A DNA stretch of 27,988 bases from an uncultured Bacillota bacterium (GTDB taxonomy: Bacteria > Bacillota_I > Bacilli_A > Erysipelotrichales > Erysipelotrichaceae): assembly GCA_937919165.1 (NCBI GenBank), contig CALFPO010000023.1:1-27988 (forward strand), in the 5' to 3' direction. Below the pieces are notes generated by a model that saw nothing but the letters and a program-made list of their open reading frames with translations, did not search any database and had not been told where the DNA came from. Shown here piece by piece: positions 7,876 through 16,397 of the stretch. Both the position numbers and the translations under genes were made by a program. Every line of letters begins with the position of its first letter. Within the stretch, counting starts at the first letter, position 1.

Positions 7876-8514
7876 TTATAGCATTTTTTCATTTAGAATA
7901 CTATTGATTTTCGTTTTGAGAAGATCGATGGCAACGACATTTGTTTTGCCTTCTGGAATGATCAGATCCGCATACTTCTTTGTTGGTTCAATGAACTGAT
8001 CATGCATAGGCTTAACAGTTGTAAGATACTGGTTGATTACAGAATCCATAGTCCTATTTCTTTCGACAATATCTCTCTTTAGTCGTCTGATGAATCTGAC
8101 ATCAGATGGTGTATCGACAAAGATCTTTATGTCTTCAAGTTCTCTGATTTCGGGATTATATAATGTGAACAATCCTTCAAGAACGATGACATCAGTTGGA
8201 CGAATGATCTCAGTCTTATCTGATCTGTTATGTACCGTATAGTCATATGTCGGTTTTTCGATTGTCTTTCTTTCAAGAAGATCTTTTAGGTTCTCAACCA
8301 TCAGATCAAAATCGAAAGCCAATGGATGATCATAATTTGTCTTGGCTCTGTCTTCCAAAGACAGATTGCTTTGATCCTTGTAATAATCATCTTCCTTCAA
8401 AATCGAAACTGAATTGTTTTCCTTGAAAGAATCGATCAGTATCTGTGCGATGGATGTCTTTCCGCTGGCCGTTCCGCCAGCAATGCCGATAAGAATAGGT
8501 TTATCTATCTTCAT
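7876..8514 (-). CDS. udk: Uridine kinase
   Basis: 212 aa from the ATG at 8514. It phosphorylates uridine and cytidine to UMP and CMP (pyrimidine salvage) in the cytoplasm. The P-loop GGTASGKTS is at about 13-21, EDDYY follows at about 41-45, NYDHP is the expected nucleoside-binding region, and VIVLEGLFTLY carries the DxxIxEG-type strand. R-rich lid residues RRLKRDIVERNR follow. A longer frame from a TTG at 8535 exists, but AAGGAG sits eight bases before the ATG at 8514, so the shorter start is preferred. mltG ends 11 bases upstream. Confidence 0.96.
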   Translation of the reverse strand: MKIDKPILIGIAGGTASGKTSIAQILIDSFKENNSVSILKEDDYYKDQSNLSLEDRAKTNYDHPLAFDFDLMVENLKDLLERKTIEKPTYDYTVHNRSDKTEIIRPTDVIVLEGLFTLYNPEIRELEDIKIFVDTPSDVRFIRRLKRDIVERNRTMDSVINQYLTTVKPMHDQFIEPTKKYADLIIPEGKTNVVAIDLLKTKINSILNEKML

Positions 8515-8525
8515 GAAACGCTCCT

Positions 8526-9722
8526 TTATGAACAAGGCACATAATATCTGTCCATATTGCTCAAATGCTGTTCGTATGTGACCGCAAAGACTGTTCCGCC
8601 ATTGCAGAGATCAGCACCGAAATAATAGTATCCGTTCTCTTCTGGATTTAATGCAGCATATAGAGATATCTCTCCTGGATTGCATACAGGTCCAGGAGGA
8701 AGACCTTCTATCTGATATGTATTATACGGATGTGGTCTGCTTGAGTACTCTTCAAGATCGCCTAGCGTAAAACACTCATCCTTCGTCATATCAAAAGCAT
8801 AACAGGTCGTCACTGTAGAACCTAAAGTATAGATTCCATGATCGGCGCCATCACGCAGGCGATTATAGAATACACCAGAAATTGCTTCTGTATCGATTAG
8901 CGACCCTGATTCCCATTGCAGAATAGATGCCAAGGTAAACAGCTGATGATATGAAAGTGTAGACTCATCAAAATCAGTCTTATATTTCTCAAACATTATC
9001 AATGTCTGATCAAGGAATCTTCTGGTTATCTGATCGCAGCTAGAATACTCAAAGAATTCATATGTTTCAGGGAAAAGATATCCTTCAAGAAGAATTTTGA
9101 CATTGCTGTCTTCGAGTATCTCTTCAGTTAGGAATGGATACTCGCTCATATAGCTTCTGACTACATCAGGATCATTCCAGTAGTCCAATAAGGTCTGTGC
9201 TTTGGCATTCACATCATCGGTAGGATTTTCCTTAAGAGTAACGCTTTCAGCAATAGTCTTGGCAAAGCCTCTTGCGAAATCTCCCTCTTCAAGTTTGATC
9301 CAAACGGTATCCTGGTGGGCATTCTTCGAATCAGCCAAGAATGCCAACAGTTCATCAAGAGTTATATCATGAACATTTCCGTATTCATCACTCATCTGAT
9401 GAGGAATCTCATAGTATCCTGCATAGAACATGGATGGGCCCATGATTCTGGTGTATGTATATACAATATCGGAATTCTTTATTATGCCTGTATCAGACAG
9501 TTTTACTATAGTCGATTTGCCCCATGCTCCTTCATCTACGACAAAAGGCGTAATCTCGCATCCTGTTGCTCCATTGTCGCAGATATTGCCGTTAATGAAA
9601 TCATCACTGACTTTAAGCGAATTCTTCACATAGAGGATTGCTCCAACAACTATGCCAATGATAAGAAACAGAATTACAAAAATTGCAATCAGCAGTCTAT
9701 TCTTTTTCTTCTTCTTCACCAT
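8526..9722 (-). CDS. mltG: Endolytic transglycosylase MltG (YceG-like)
   Basis: About 398 aa. Membrane-bound lytic transglycosylase that cuts nascent peptidoglycan glycan strands. A KKKKKN stretch precedes one transmembrane helix (about 9-31). A LysM-like subdomain follows, then the YceG catalytic domain with LLEGYLFPETYEF (about 211-223). The catalytic glutamate is E271 in LASILQWESG, and YNTYQIEGLPPGPVCNPG is near the C-terminus. The motif order and the catalytic Glu match the family. Two starts are possible: GTG at 9728 and ATG at 9722; both overlap the DUF1292 gene. I chose the ATG. Its position in the yrzL-yrzB-yrrL-udk-greA order supports the call. Confidence 0.95.
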   Translation of the reverse strand: MVKKKKKNRLLIAIFVILFLIIGIVVGAILYVKNSLKVSDDFINGNICDNGATGCEITPFVVDEGAWGKSTIVKLSDTGIIKNSDIVYTYTRIMGPSMFYAGYYEIPHQMSDEYGNVHDITLDELLAFLADSKNAHQDTVWIKLEEGDFARGFAKTIAESVTLKENPTDDVNAKAQTLLDYWNDPDVVRSYMSEYPFLTEEILEDSNVKILLEGYLFPETYEFFEYSSCDQITRRFLDQTLIMFEKYKTDFDESTLSYHQLFTLASILQWESGSLIDTEAISGVFYNRLRDGADHGIYTLGSTVTTCYAFDMTKDECFTLGDLEEYSSRPHPYNTYQIEGLPPGPVCNPGEISLYAALNPEENGYYYFGADLCNGGTVFAVTYEQHLSNMDRYYVPCS

Positions 9723-9939
9723 AAGCACCTATAACCTCTTCAATCATCTGCAACTCTTCGTCACTCTCTATCATATAGAGATTGCCTTCATCATCATATC
9801 TGAATGAATAGAGCTCATCTTCATTGCTTTCGTCATATACGACAACATATTTATTGTCTTCGGCAGCGAAAGTGAGATAGATCTTCATCAATTTCTCTTT
9901 GCCGTCGTCATCTATAATGCTAATTTCATCTTCGCGCAT
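9697..9939 (-). CDS. DUF1292 family protein (YrzB-like)
   Basis: 80 aa, highly acidic, ending in GEEEEKE. The pattern is that of DUF1292 (B. subtilis YrzB): an opening DEISIIDDDGKE, then YLTFAAEDNKYVVVYDE, then a FRYDDEGN strand and ESDEELQMIEEVI. The molecular role is unknown. A TTG six codons upstream extends the frame, but AAGGA lies about nine bases before the ATG at 9939. Its end overlaps mltG by 26 bases. The conserved neighbourhood supports the family call. Confidence 0.88.
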   Translation of the reverse strand: MREDEISIIDDDGKEKLMKIYLTFAAEDNKYVVVYDESNEDELYSFRYDDEGNLYMIESDEELQMIEEVIGAYGEEEEKE

Positions 9940-9954
9940 ATTAAAGTTTCCTTT

Positions 9955-9986
9955 CAAATAAATAGCCCCTCAAAAGAGTGAGCTAT
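9955..9986 (-). terminator. Hairpin between ireB and the DUF1292 gene (terminator or attenuator)
   Basis: On the minus strand ATAGCTC (9986-9980) pairs with GGGCTAT (9968-9962), then after a bulged A, CTC pairs with GAG around a TTTT loop. A TTTATTT run follows. It would end or reduce transcription between ireB and the downstream DUF1292-mltG-udk-greA genes. Confidence 0.6.
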
Positions 9987-10009
9987 CTATATAATCACTA
10001 TAATGTTCG

Positions 10010-10267
10010 CTATTTGCTTTCCAAATAGTATCTTACAAGTTCCTCAATGATCTCATAACGCTCAACCTGCTGGATGTTGTTACGAGCATTGTTGTGAGAT
10101 GAGATATAGGCTGGATCATTGGAAATCAGGTAGCCTGAAATCTGATTGACCGGATTGTATCCTCTCTCTTCAAGAGCTTGAGATACTTCTTTCAAAAGGA
10201 GCTTAAGGTTTTCCCTTCTTATCTCTTCTGAAGTGAACAACATCGTTGTTGAATTATTAGAAGCCAT
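10010..10267 (-). CDS. ireB: IreB family regulatory phosphoprotein (DUF965, YrzL-like)
   Basis: 85 aa. The family core is clear: ALEERGYNPVNQISGYLISNDPAYISSHNNARN, then IIEELVRYYL at the C-terminus. In Enterococcus faecalis IreB is phosphorylated on N-terminal threonines by the PASTA kinase IreK and acts on cephalosporin resistance and cell-wall homeostasis. Here S6, T7 and T8 are the candidate phosphosites. The kinase itself is not in this window. The start is secure: AGGAGG sits just upstream. The gene follows alaS by 36 bases, as in most Bacillota. Confidence 0.95.
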   Translation of the reverse strand: MASNNSTTMLFTSEEIRRENLKLLLKEVSQALEERGYNPVNQISGYLISNDPAYISSHNNARNNIQQVERYEIIEELVRYYLESK

Positions 10268-10285
10268 AAAACACCTCCTTTTGTT

Positions 10286-10291
10286 ATTATA
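10286..10291 (-). promoter_or_regulatory. Candidate -10 box upstream of ireB
   Basis: TATAAT lies in the alaS-ireB gap about 20 bases before the ireB ATG, leaving room for a short leader with AGGAGG. I see no good -35 (best TCTTAA at 17 bases), so ireB may have its own weak promoter in addition to alaS read-through. Confidence 0.3.
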
Positions 10292-10303
10292 CTACCAAAC
10301 TCT

Positions 10304-12922
10304 TTAAATTAAGAGCTTTTCTACAGCCGACACAATCGAATCGACGTTTCCTTTGTTTACGCCTCCGCCTTGCGCTAAATCTGGCTTGCCGCCGCCTTTT
10401 CCATCAGCCATAGCACATGCTGCAGATATCACTTCACCGCACTTGATGCCACTGGCGATTGCATTATCGCCTGCAGCCGCAGCCATAGAAAGCTTATCTC
10501 CATTGTCATTAACAATGAAGACAAACCCACCATCCAGCTTATTCTTGAAGCTGTTTGCATAATCCTTGATGTTTCCTTCATACTTGCTGAGCTTCAAAAT
10601 CAGATATTTGAACTTACCGTTATCCTTAGCCTTTGATGCCAAAGAATTAGCTTCTTCATTCATCAGCTTATCCTTAAGTTGCTTCAATTCACTATTAAGT
10701 GCAGCATTCTCGTTCTTCAAAGCAACAATTCTATCGAATATCAGATCAACATTCTTTAGCTTGAGCTCATCCTTTATAGCGTTCAGCTTATCTTCGTTCT
10801 CCTTGAAGCCTTCATATGCCTTCATCTTGGTCATGCATTCGATACGGCGGATGCCTGAACCGATCGATTCTTCGTAGTTTATCTTGAATTCGCAAAGATC
10901 GGAAGTATTGCTGGCATGAGTGCCGCCACAGAACTCTTTTGATACATCGCCCATCGATACGACTCTGACAGTATCGCCATATTTCTCATCAAATAAAGCA
11001 ATAGCGCCAGTTTTCTTTGCTTCATCAATCGTCAATACTTCAGTAGTTATTGGATACTGTCCATTGATGAATTCATTGACAGTCTTCTCTATTTCCTTTA
11101 GCTGTTCATCATTTACTTTCTCAAAATGTGAGAAGTCAAAACGAGCATAGTCAGGACATACATATGAACCAGCCTGAGCGACATGGCTGCCAAGAACCTT
11201 TCTCAAAGCAGACTGCAATAGATGCAATGAAGAGTGATTGGCTTTAATCTTCAGTCTATTTACAACATTGATTTCCTGCTTAAGATTGAATCCCTCTTTG
11301 ATTATTCCTTTCTCAATCTTTACATGATGCATGAACTCACCATTAGGAGCTTTCTTTACATCGCTCACAAATGCCTTGATGTCATCATTTAAGATATAGC
11401 CAGTATCAGCACACTGGCCGCCTGATTCAGCGTAGAAGCAGGACTTATCAAAAATCACATCGCCGTCCTCATCAAGAGTTTCAACTCTCTTGCCGTCCTT
11501 GAAAAGAGCAACAACCTTGCCTTCATCGGAATATTTCTCATAGCCTGTGAATGTGAATGGCTCATTGAAGTTAAGAAGGTCTTCAGACTGATTGTGCATA
11601 GATTCTTCGACATCACGTGCATTCCTAGCCATTTCACGCTGCTTCTCCATGCATGAATTGAATCCATCAATATCGCATTTCAATCCGGCTTCCTCAGCTG
11701 TCTCAATAGTCATTTCCTTAGGGAAACCATATGTATCATAAAGCTTGAAGATCACTTCCCCCTTCAGAATGCCAGAATCTTTAGCTTTCTCGATCTCAAG
11801 AGAAAGAAGCTTTTCGCCGTTTGCCAAAGTCTGAATGAACGATTCCTCTTCCTTGAGTATCAGTTTCTTGACGAAATCTTTTCTTTCAAGAAGATATGGA
11901 TAATAGTCTTTCATATTTTCACATACGATATCGACTATCTCATAAAGGAATGGCTTCTCGATTCCTAGATTTCTTGCGTAACGCATCGCTCTACGCAGAA
12001 CTCTTCTAAGTACATATCCACGTCCTTCATTAGAGAATGTAGCACCATCCGCCAGCGCAAATACACATGTACGGATATGGTCAGCAATTACTCTATAGGC
12101 CATCTTGTTGTCGGCATACTTGACATCTGTATGCTTCTCTACTTCTTTGATGTATGGAGTGAACAGGTCAGTATCATAGTTTGTCTCACCATTCTGTATC
12201 ATAGCAACAAGTCTTTCAAGACCCATGCCGGTATCGATGTTCTTTTGCGGGAGTTCCTTGAAATCTCGACGATCAACGCCTTCCTTGGCATCATATTGCG
12301 AGAAGACATTGTTCCAGATCTCGATATAGCGGTCATTCTCCATCTCTTCGAAGAACAGCTTTTCACCTATGCCATCTGGATCATATTCAGGTCCTCTATC
12401 ATAGTAGATTTCGCTATCAGGCCCACATGGTCCTTCGCCTATTTGCCAGTAGTTGTCATAGCTCTTTAGGATATGGCTTGGATCAAGACCGATCTGCTTG
12501 GTCCAGATATCATATGACTCTGTATCATCTGGATAGACTGTCACATAGATTCTGTTTGGATCAAAACCTATCCATTTTGGAGATGTCAGGAATTCCCAAG
12601 ACATCTTCAAAGATTCTTCTTTGAAATAATCGCCTATTGACCAGTTTCCCAGCATTTCAAAGAAGGTATGGTGTCTGGATGTCTTTCCGACATTTTCTAT
12701 ATCGTTTGTTCTGATGCACTTCTGGGCATTGCATATGCGGTTGCATTTAGGTTTCTCGCGTCCATCAAGATATTTCTTCAAAGCCGCTACGCCTGAGTTG
12801 ATCCAAAGAAGCGTTGGGTCATTCACTGGTACCAAAGAAGCTCCAGGTTCAATCATGTGTCCATGTTCAACCATGAAGTCCAAGAACATCTGTCTTACCT
12901 GATTTCCTGTCAATTGTTTCAT
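10304..12922 (-). CDS. alaS: Alanyl-tRNA synthetase
   Basis: 872 aa from the ATG at 12922, the family's normal length. Charges tRNA-Ala and edits mis-charged Ser/Gly. The N-terminal class II catalytic domain has QKCIRTNDIENVG and HHTFFEMLGNWSIGDYFK. The editing domain has NHSSLH (HxxxH) and FCGGTHASNT, the zinc/editing residues. The C-terminal DHHA1 domain ends with a glycine-rich GGGKPDLAQGGG. A longer in-frame extension (to 12979) would run through the T-box terminator and has no family match. AGGAGG directly before 12922 decides the start. Expression is controlled by the T-box just upstream. Confidence 0.97.
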   Translation of the reverse strand: MKQLTGNQVRQMFLDFMVEHGHMIEPGASLVPVNDPTLLWINSGVAALKKYLDGREKPKCNRICNAQKCIRTNDIENVGKTSRHHTFFEMLGNWSIGDYFKEESLKMSWEFLTSPKWIGFDPNRIYVTVYPDDTESYDIWTKQIGLDPSHILKSYDNYWQIGEGPCGPDSEIYYDRGPEYDPDGIGEKLFFEEMENDRYIEIWNNVFSQYDAKEGVDRRDFKELPQKNIDTGMGLERLVAMIQNGETNYDTDLFTPYIKEVEKHTDVKYADNKMAYRVIADHIRTCVFALADGATFSNEGRGYVLRRVLRRAMRYARNLGIEKPFLYEIVDIVCENMKDYYPYLLERKDFVKKLILKEEESFIQTLANGEKLLSLEIEKAKDSGILKGEVIFKLYDTYGFPKEMTIETAEEAGLKCDIDGFNSCMEKQREMARNARDVEESMHNQSEDLLNFNEPFTFTGYEKYSDEGKVVALFKDGKRVETLDEDGDVIFDKSCFYAESGGQCADTGYILNDDIKAFVSDVKKAPNGEFMHHVKIEKGIIKEGFNLKQEINVVNRLKIKANHSSLHLLQSALRKVLGSHVAQAGSYVCPDYARFDFSHFEKVNDEQLKEIEKTVNEFINGQYPITTEVLTIDEAKKTGAIALFDEKYGDTVRVVSMGDVSKEFCGGTHASNTSDLCEFKINYEESIGSGIRRIECMTKMKAYEGFKENEDKLNAIKDELKLKNVDLIFDRIVALKNENAALNSELKQLKDKLMNEEANSLASKAKDNGKFKYLILKLSKYEGNIKDYANSFKNKLDGGFVFIVNDNGDKLSMAAAAGDNAIASGIKCGEVISAACAMADGKGGGKPDLAQGGGVNKGNVDSIVSAVEKLLI

Positions 12923-12935
12923 TTTCAATCCTCCT

Positions 12936-13120
12936 AAAATAAAAAGGCAGCACACAAGGGCGCATATGCGCGGTACCACCTTATCTTATAGCTCTATATC
13001 TTAACGCGATAGCACGTCAGGCATTGCCCTGAAATAACGAAGTAGCCTTCACTTCCTTGATCTGCACCCTTTCACCATTCGAGCACTCTCTACAAGATCT
13101 ACAGAAGATACTCATCTTCT
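12936..13120 (-). ncRNA. T-box riboswitch of alaS (Ala specifier)
   Basis: On the minus strand the T-box GGTGGTACCGCG (within 12982-12956) and a terminator precede alaS. The outer terminator arm GGTGGTAC can pair with GTGCTGCC, followed by TTTTTATTTT (12945-12936). Stem III is ACGTG-CTAT-CGCGT. In Stem I the GAAG of GAAGATGAGTA pairs with CTTC after the loop GAAG-GCT-A, putting a GCT alanine codon at 13046-13044 as specifier. The UGGU bulge fits an ACCA tRNA end. Uncharged tRNA-Ala would promote read-through. Confidence 0.93.
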
Positions 13121-13125
13121 CTACA

Positions 13126-13131
13126 ATTCTA
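13126..13131 (-). promoter_or_regulatory. Promoter -10 of the alaS T-box transcript
   Basis: TAGAAT with an upstream TG (ATGTTAGAAT, extended -10) lies just after the recD2 stop, about seven bases before the first T-box helix. No clear -35 is seen. Confidence 0.45.
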
Positions 13132-13142
13132 ACATAAATAAC

Positions 13143-15260
13143 CTAATTGAGTAATCTATTTTTCAGCGTCGTATTACGTCTTTTCATCAGGCGATGCAGA
13201 CCTTCCATGAACAGACTTTCTTCACCGATGATCGTAAGCTTTACCTTGGCTCTTGAGATGGCGGTATAGATCAGATTTCTATTCAGCATATGAATATTGT
13301 TTCTGGAAATTATGAAATAGACGATAGGATACTCAGAACCTTGGGCCTTGTGCACGGACATGGCATATGCCAAGGAGATGTCTTCAAGATCTTCATAATT
13401 GTAGAATACATAGGTATTCTGGAAATTGACGATAAGCGATTTTTCTTTCAAGTCAACATCTTCAAGAATGCCGATATCGCCATTGTATACATCGTCATTT
13501 GGACGATTCTTAAGCTGCAATATCTTGTCGTATTCTCTAAAGACATACTTGCCATATGCTTTCTCTTTCTTGTCAGGATCTGGCGGATTGAAAGCCTTCT
13601 GCATCAGCAGATTAAGATTGTCGATACCAAATTCTCCTTTATACATAGGCGAAAGAACCTGTATGTCATCAAGCCCATAGCCATTTTCCATATCCATCTT
13701 TATCATCGATATAAGATCGATATTCCTTTCCTTTACATTCAGGAAACTAATGTCATTCTTATATCTTGAGAAATCGACATCGTTGTTGATTATATCGTTA
13801 GAAAGCTCAATAATATCGTTTCCTTTTCTTTGGCGATAGTTAGCCGTAAGCCTTGTCACGTTGAAAATATCTGATTCAATAAGGTCCTTCAGCACATAAC
13901 CAGGCTTGATTGAAGGCAGCTGATTCTCATCGCCAATGATGCATATCTTCCTTACTCTTGAGCAGGCCTTTAGCAGACAGGCGAAGAGATTGGTGTCGAC
14001 CATCGAGAACTCATCAATTATAATCGCGTCATACAATATCGGATTATCGGCATTGAAGACAAAAGTGTTTGTCTCGAGGTTCCATCGCAGTAAAGAATGG
14101 ATGGTCTTTGCTTCTACGTTGCATATCTCATTTATTCTCTTGGCAGCTCTGCCTGTAGGAGCGACAATGATCATGTTGCTGTAAGGAAAACTGTCCTTGA
14201 ATATTCTTGACATCGATTTGACGATTGTCGTCTTGCCGGTACCAGGTCCGCCTACGATAATCGAGATATCATTTCTGAAGAAAGAGCTGATCGCGTTCTT
14301 TTGGTTCTTATCATATTCAATGCATAGATCTTTTTGGCAATTCTCTATGCCTTCTTCTATAAGCTCATCATCAAGAATCAGGCCTTTCTTGAAGCTCTTA
14401 AGATAATTTGCGATATACAGCTCATCATTATAGTCTTCAAAAAGATATAGGCGATCATCTTCCTGATATATGTAGTTATGTTCGATGGCCAATGAAAGAA
14501 CTACTTCAAAATTCTTCATATACCCATATTTGGATATGATATTCAGAAGTTCATCATAGCGTATGAACATATCGCCAGTATTGAATGTATATTCCTTAAG
14601 AAGATGTATCAGAAATGCTTCGCAATACTTGCTTTCTCTATCTTCAAAATCAATCTTAGACGCAAAACCGCTTACCTTATCGAAAGACATGCCATAGACA
14701 TCATTGTAGTAGCTGAAAGGATTATCATTGCCTTTTTCGATTGTCGCAAGCTTAAATGTATTGAAGATCTTCTGTGCTTCCTGATTCGTGAAGCCATGCG
14801 ATACAAGATAGAATAATATCTCATTCTCTGGATCGCTTAGACTTGCGAAACCCATCTCAATCGCAAGTATCTGCTTATCATTTAGACTGATGTCTGAAGC
14901 TCTGCTTGGATCTTCCTTCAGCACAAGCAATGTCTCATCGCCAAAATGGTCATAGATCTTCTCGGCCGCTTTCTTGCCGATTCCTTTGAATGTCTTGCCG
15001 CTAAGAAAAGATATTATCTCTTCCTTTCTGGTAGAAAGATACTTCTCTATCGTCAGCATATTGAACTGAAAGCCATAGCGAGGATGATCGACATAGTTTC
15101 CGGTCAGCACATATTTCTGGTTCTTTTCATAGTCAAAGCTCGGACCGGTAACAGTTATGGTTCCGTCATCGGTCTTGAACTTGCTGACCATGTATTTATC
15201 TGATTTGAACAATGTATGGGCAAAATACCCTTCAATCATTTCTAATGCATCATTTTCCAT
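13143..15260 (-). CDS. recD2: RecD2-type ATP-dependent 5'-3' DNA helicase (SF1B)
   Basis: 705 aa from the ATG at 15260. Stand-alone RecD-like helicase involved in DNA repair and replication-fork maintenance in Bacillota. There is an N-terminal OB-like region, then helix-hairpin-helix segments (TFKGIGKKAAEKIYDHFG at about 90-107), Walker A GGPGTGKTT (337-345), PTGRAAKR, IIIDEFSMVD (Walker B, D416/E417) and GDENQLPSI. Helicase motif VI-like ending is AMSVHKAQGSEYP...TAISRA. The frame is open to a GTG at 15329, but that would overlap mnmA by 80 bases; ATG at 15260 (11-base overlap) or another seven codons in is more plausible, though neither has a strong Shine-Dalgarno sequence. Last gene of spx-mnmA-recD2. 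Confidence 0.94.
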   Translation of the reverse strand: MENDALEMIEGYFAHTLFKSDKYMVSKFKTDDGTITVTGPSFDYEKNQKYVLTGNYVDHPRYGFQFNMLTIEKYLSTRKEEIISFLSGKTFKGIGKKAAEKIYDHFGDETLLVLKEDPSRASDISLNDKQILAIEMGFASLSDPENEILFYLVSHGFTNQEAQKIFNTFKLATIEKGNDNPFSYYNDVYGMSFDKVSGFASKIDFEDRESKYCEAFLIHLLKEYTFNTGDMFIRYDELLNIISKYGYMKNFEVVLSLAIEHNYIYQEDDRLYLFEDYNDELYIANYLKSFKKGLILDDELIEEGIENCQKDLCIEYDKNQKNAISSFFRNDISIIVGGPGTGKTTIVKSMSRIFKDSFPYSNMIIVAPTGRAAKRINEICNVEAKTIHSLLRWNLETNTFVFNADNPILYDAIIIDEFSMVDTNLFACLLKACSRVRKICIIGDENQLPSIKPGYVLKDLIESDIFNVTRLTANYRQRKGNDIIELSNDIINNDVDFSRYKNDISFLNVKERNIDLISMIKMDMENGYGLDDIQVLSPMYKGEFGIDNLNLLMQKAFNPPDPDKKEKAYGKYVFREYDKILQLKNRPNDDVYNGDIGILEDVDLKEKSLIVNFQNTYVFYNYEDLEDISLAYAMSVHKAQGSEYPIVYFIISRNNIHMLNRNLIYTAISRAKVKLTIIGEESLFMEGLHRLMKRRNTTLKNRLLN

Positions 15261-16395
15261 TATTGACTCTATTGCTGAGCCATTCAGAAACATCTTCACC
15301 ATTTCTGAATGTCTTTTCGATTGTTCCACCGCCCAAAAGCTTCCCGTCTTTGTATAGAACTGCCTGTTGTCCTGGAGTAACGGCCTTTATTCCATGCGGA
15401 TACTTCAATGTGAGCGTACCGTCTACGTTCTTCAAAAGATGAACTTCCTGATCAGGCTGACGATATCTGAACTTGCATTGGATATCTACGTCATCATCAA
15501 TTTCATCTATCCAATTTATATCATCGATCAATGCTTCATCAGAAATCAGGTAATCTTCATTCTTTACGGATGTAAGATAAAGGATATTGTTCTTGACATC
15601 CTTGCCGACACAATAATATGGCCCTCTGTTTCCACCTACACCGAAGCCTTTTCTTTGTCCGATTGTATAGTAGTAAACACCTTCATGCGTTCCGATCTCT
15701 TCCAGAGTATCAATGTCGATGATCTTTCCTTCTTTCATCGGAATGTAATTCTTCAGAAACTGCCTGAAGTCTCTTTCGCCGATGAAGCAGATACCAGTAG
15801 AATCCTTCTTATCCGCAACCTTGAGATTGAGATCATGAGCTATCTGCCTGACTTCTTTCTTATCGATTTCGCCTAAAGGAAACAAAGAATAATCTAACGC
15901 AGATCTATCGACTTGAGCCAAAAAATAAGACTGATCCTTCGACAGATCAAACGCCTTATAGTATGAATATCTATCGTCTTCATAAACAGATCTGAAATAA
16001 TGCCCAGTAGCGATCTTCGCAAAACCATGCTCTTTGGCAAATTTAAGGAAATAGTCGAACTTTATGTATTTATTGCAAAGAATATCAGGGTTAGGAGTTC
16101 TTCCCTTTTCATATTCATCGATGAAATTCTTGAACACATAGTTCCAATATTCTTCAATATAGTCACTTCTTAAAAGCTCAAGATCCAATTGTCTTGCGAC
16201 CGCTAGAGCATCATTGTAGTCGGATTCTTGTGGGCATATATCGTTATTAAGCGTATTGTTGCCTAAAGTATCGTTGTTTAACGCTGAATCCCAATTGCGC
16301 ATGAAACAGCAAGTTACATCATATCCCTGCTTCTTAAGCAGATAGGCAGCAACGGCACTATCTACGCCTCCAGAAAGACCTAAAAGAACCTTCAT
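15250..16395 (-). CDS. mnmA: tRNA-specific 2-thiouridylase MnmA
   Basis: 381 aa, typical length. Adds sulfur to U34 of Lys, Glu and Gln tRNAs, using ATP and a persulfide donor. The N-terminal PP-loop SGGVDSAVAA (8-17) binds ATP. The two catalytic cysteines are C107 in PNPDILCN and C203 in STGICFIGERDF. The latter follows the usual K-D-S motif. The C-terminal beta-barrel ends in GGTIEKTF. A short Asn/Asp-rich insert at 36-53 after the NWD motif is more repetitive than usual. It begins two bases after the spx stop and overlaps recD2. In many Firmicutes mnmA and recD2 are neighbours near alaS, as here. Confidence 0.97.
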   Translation of the reverse strand: MKVLLGLSGGVDSAVAAYLLKKQGYDVTCCFMRNWDSALNNDTLGNNTLNNDICPQESDYNDALAVARQLDLELLRSDYIEEYWNYVFKNFIDEYEKGRTPNPDILCNKYIKFDYFLKFAKEHGFAKIATGHYFRSVYEDDRYSYYKAFDLSKDQSYFLAQVDRSALDYSLFPLGEIDKKEVRQIAHDLNLKVADKKDSTGICFIGERDFRQFLKNYIPMKEGKIIDIDTLEEIGTHEGVYYYTIGQRKGFGVGGNRGPYYCVGKDVKNNILYLTSVKNEDYLISDEALIDDINWIDEIDDDVDIQCKFRYRQPDQEVHLLKNVDGTLTLKYPHGIKAVTPGQQAVLYKDGKLLGGGTIEKTFRNGEDVSEWLSNRVNNGK

Positions 16396-16397
16396 GT

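Noticed and set aside
9315..9734. Plus-strand open frame of 139 codons
   Set aside because: Antisense to mltG; no recognisable domain and no promoter or binding site.
10307..10325. CTCTT/AAGAG hairpin at the alaS stop as a terminator
   Set aside because: Only a five-base stem and no U-run; ireB follows at once with a strong binding site, so read-through is more likely.
12077..12469. Plus-strand hydrophobic open frame of 130 codons
   Set aside because: Hydrophobicity comes from the complement of charged alaS codons; alaS is complete on the other strand.
12964..12970. GCGCATATGCGC palindromes as restriction or operator sites
   Set aside because: They occur only inside the three T-box terminators and are explained by that hairpin.
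12923..12979. 19-residue N-terminal extension of AlaS
   Set aside because: It would be translated from the T-box terminator; AGGAGG directly before the inner ATG decides the start.
13290..13769. Plus-strand open frame of 159 codons
   Set aside because: Antisense to the helicase domain of recD2, which has all its motifs intact; no independent support.
15367..15876. Plus-strand open frame of 169 codons
   Set aside because: Lies entirely opposite mnmA, has no family motif or binding site, and mirrors the coding composition of the real gene.
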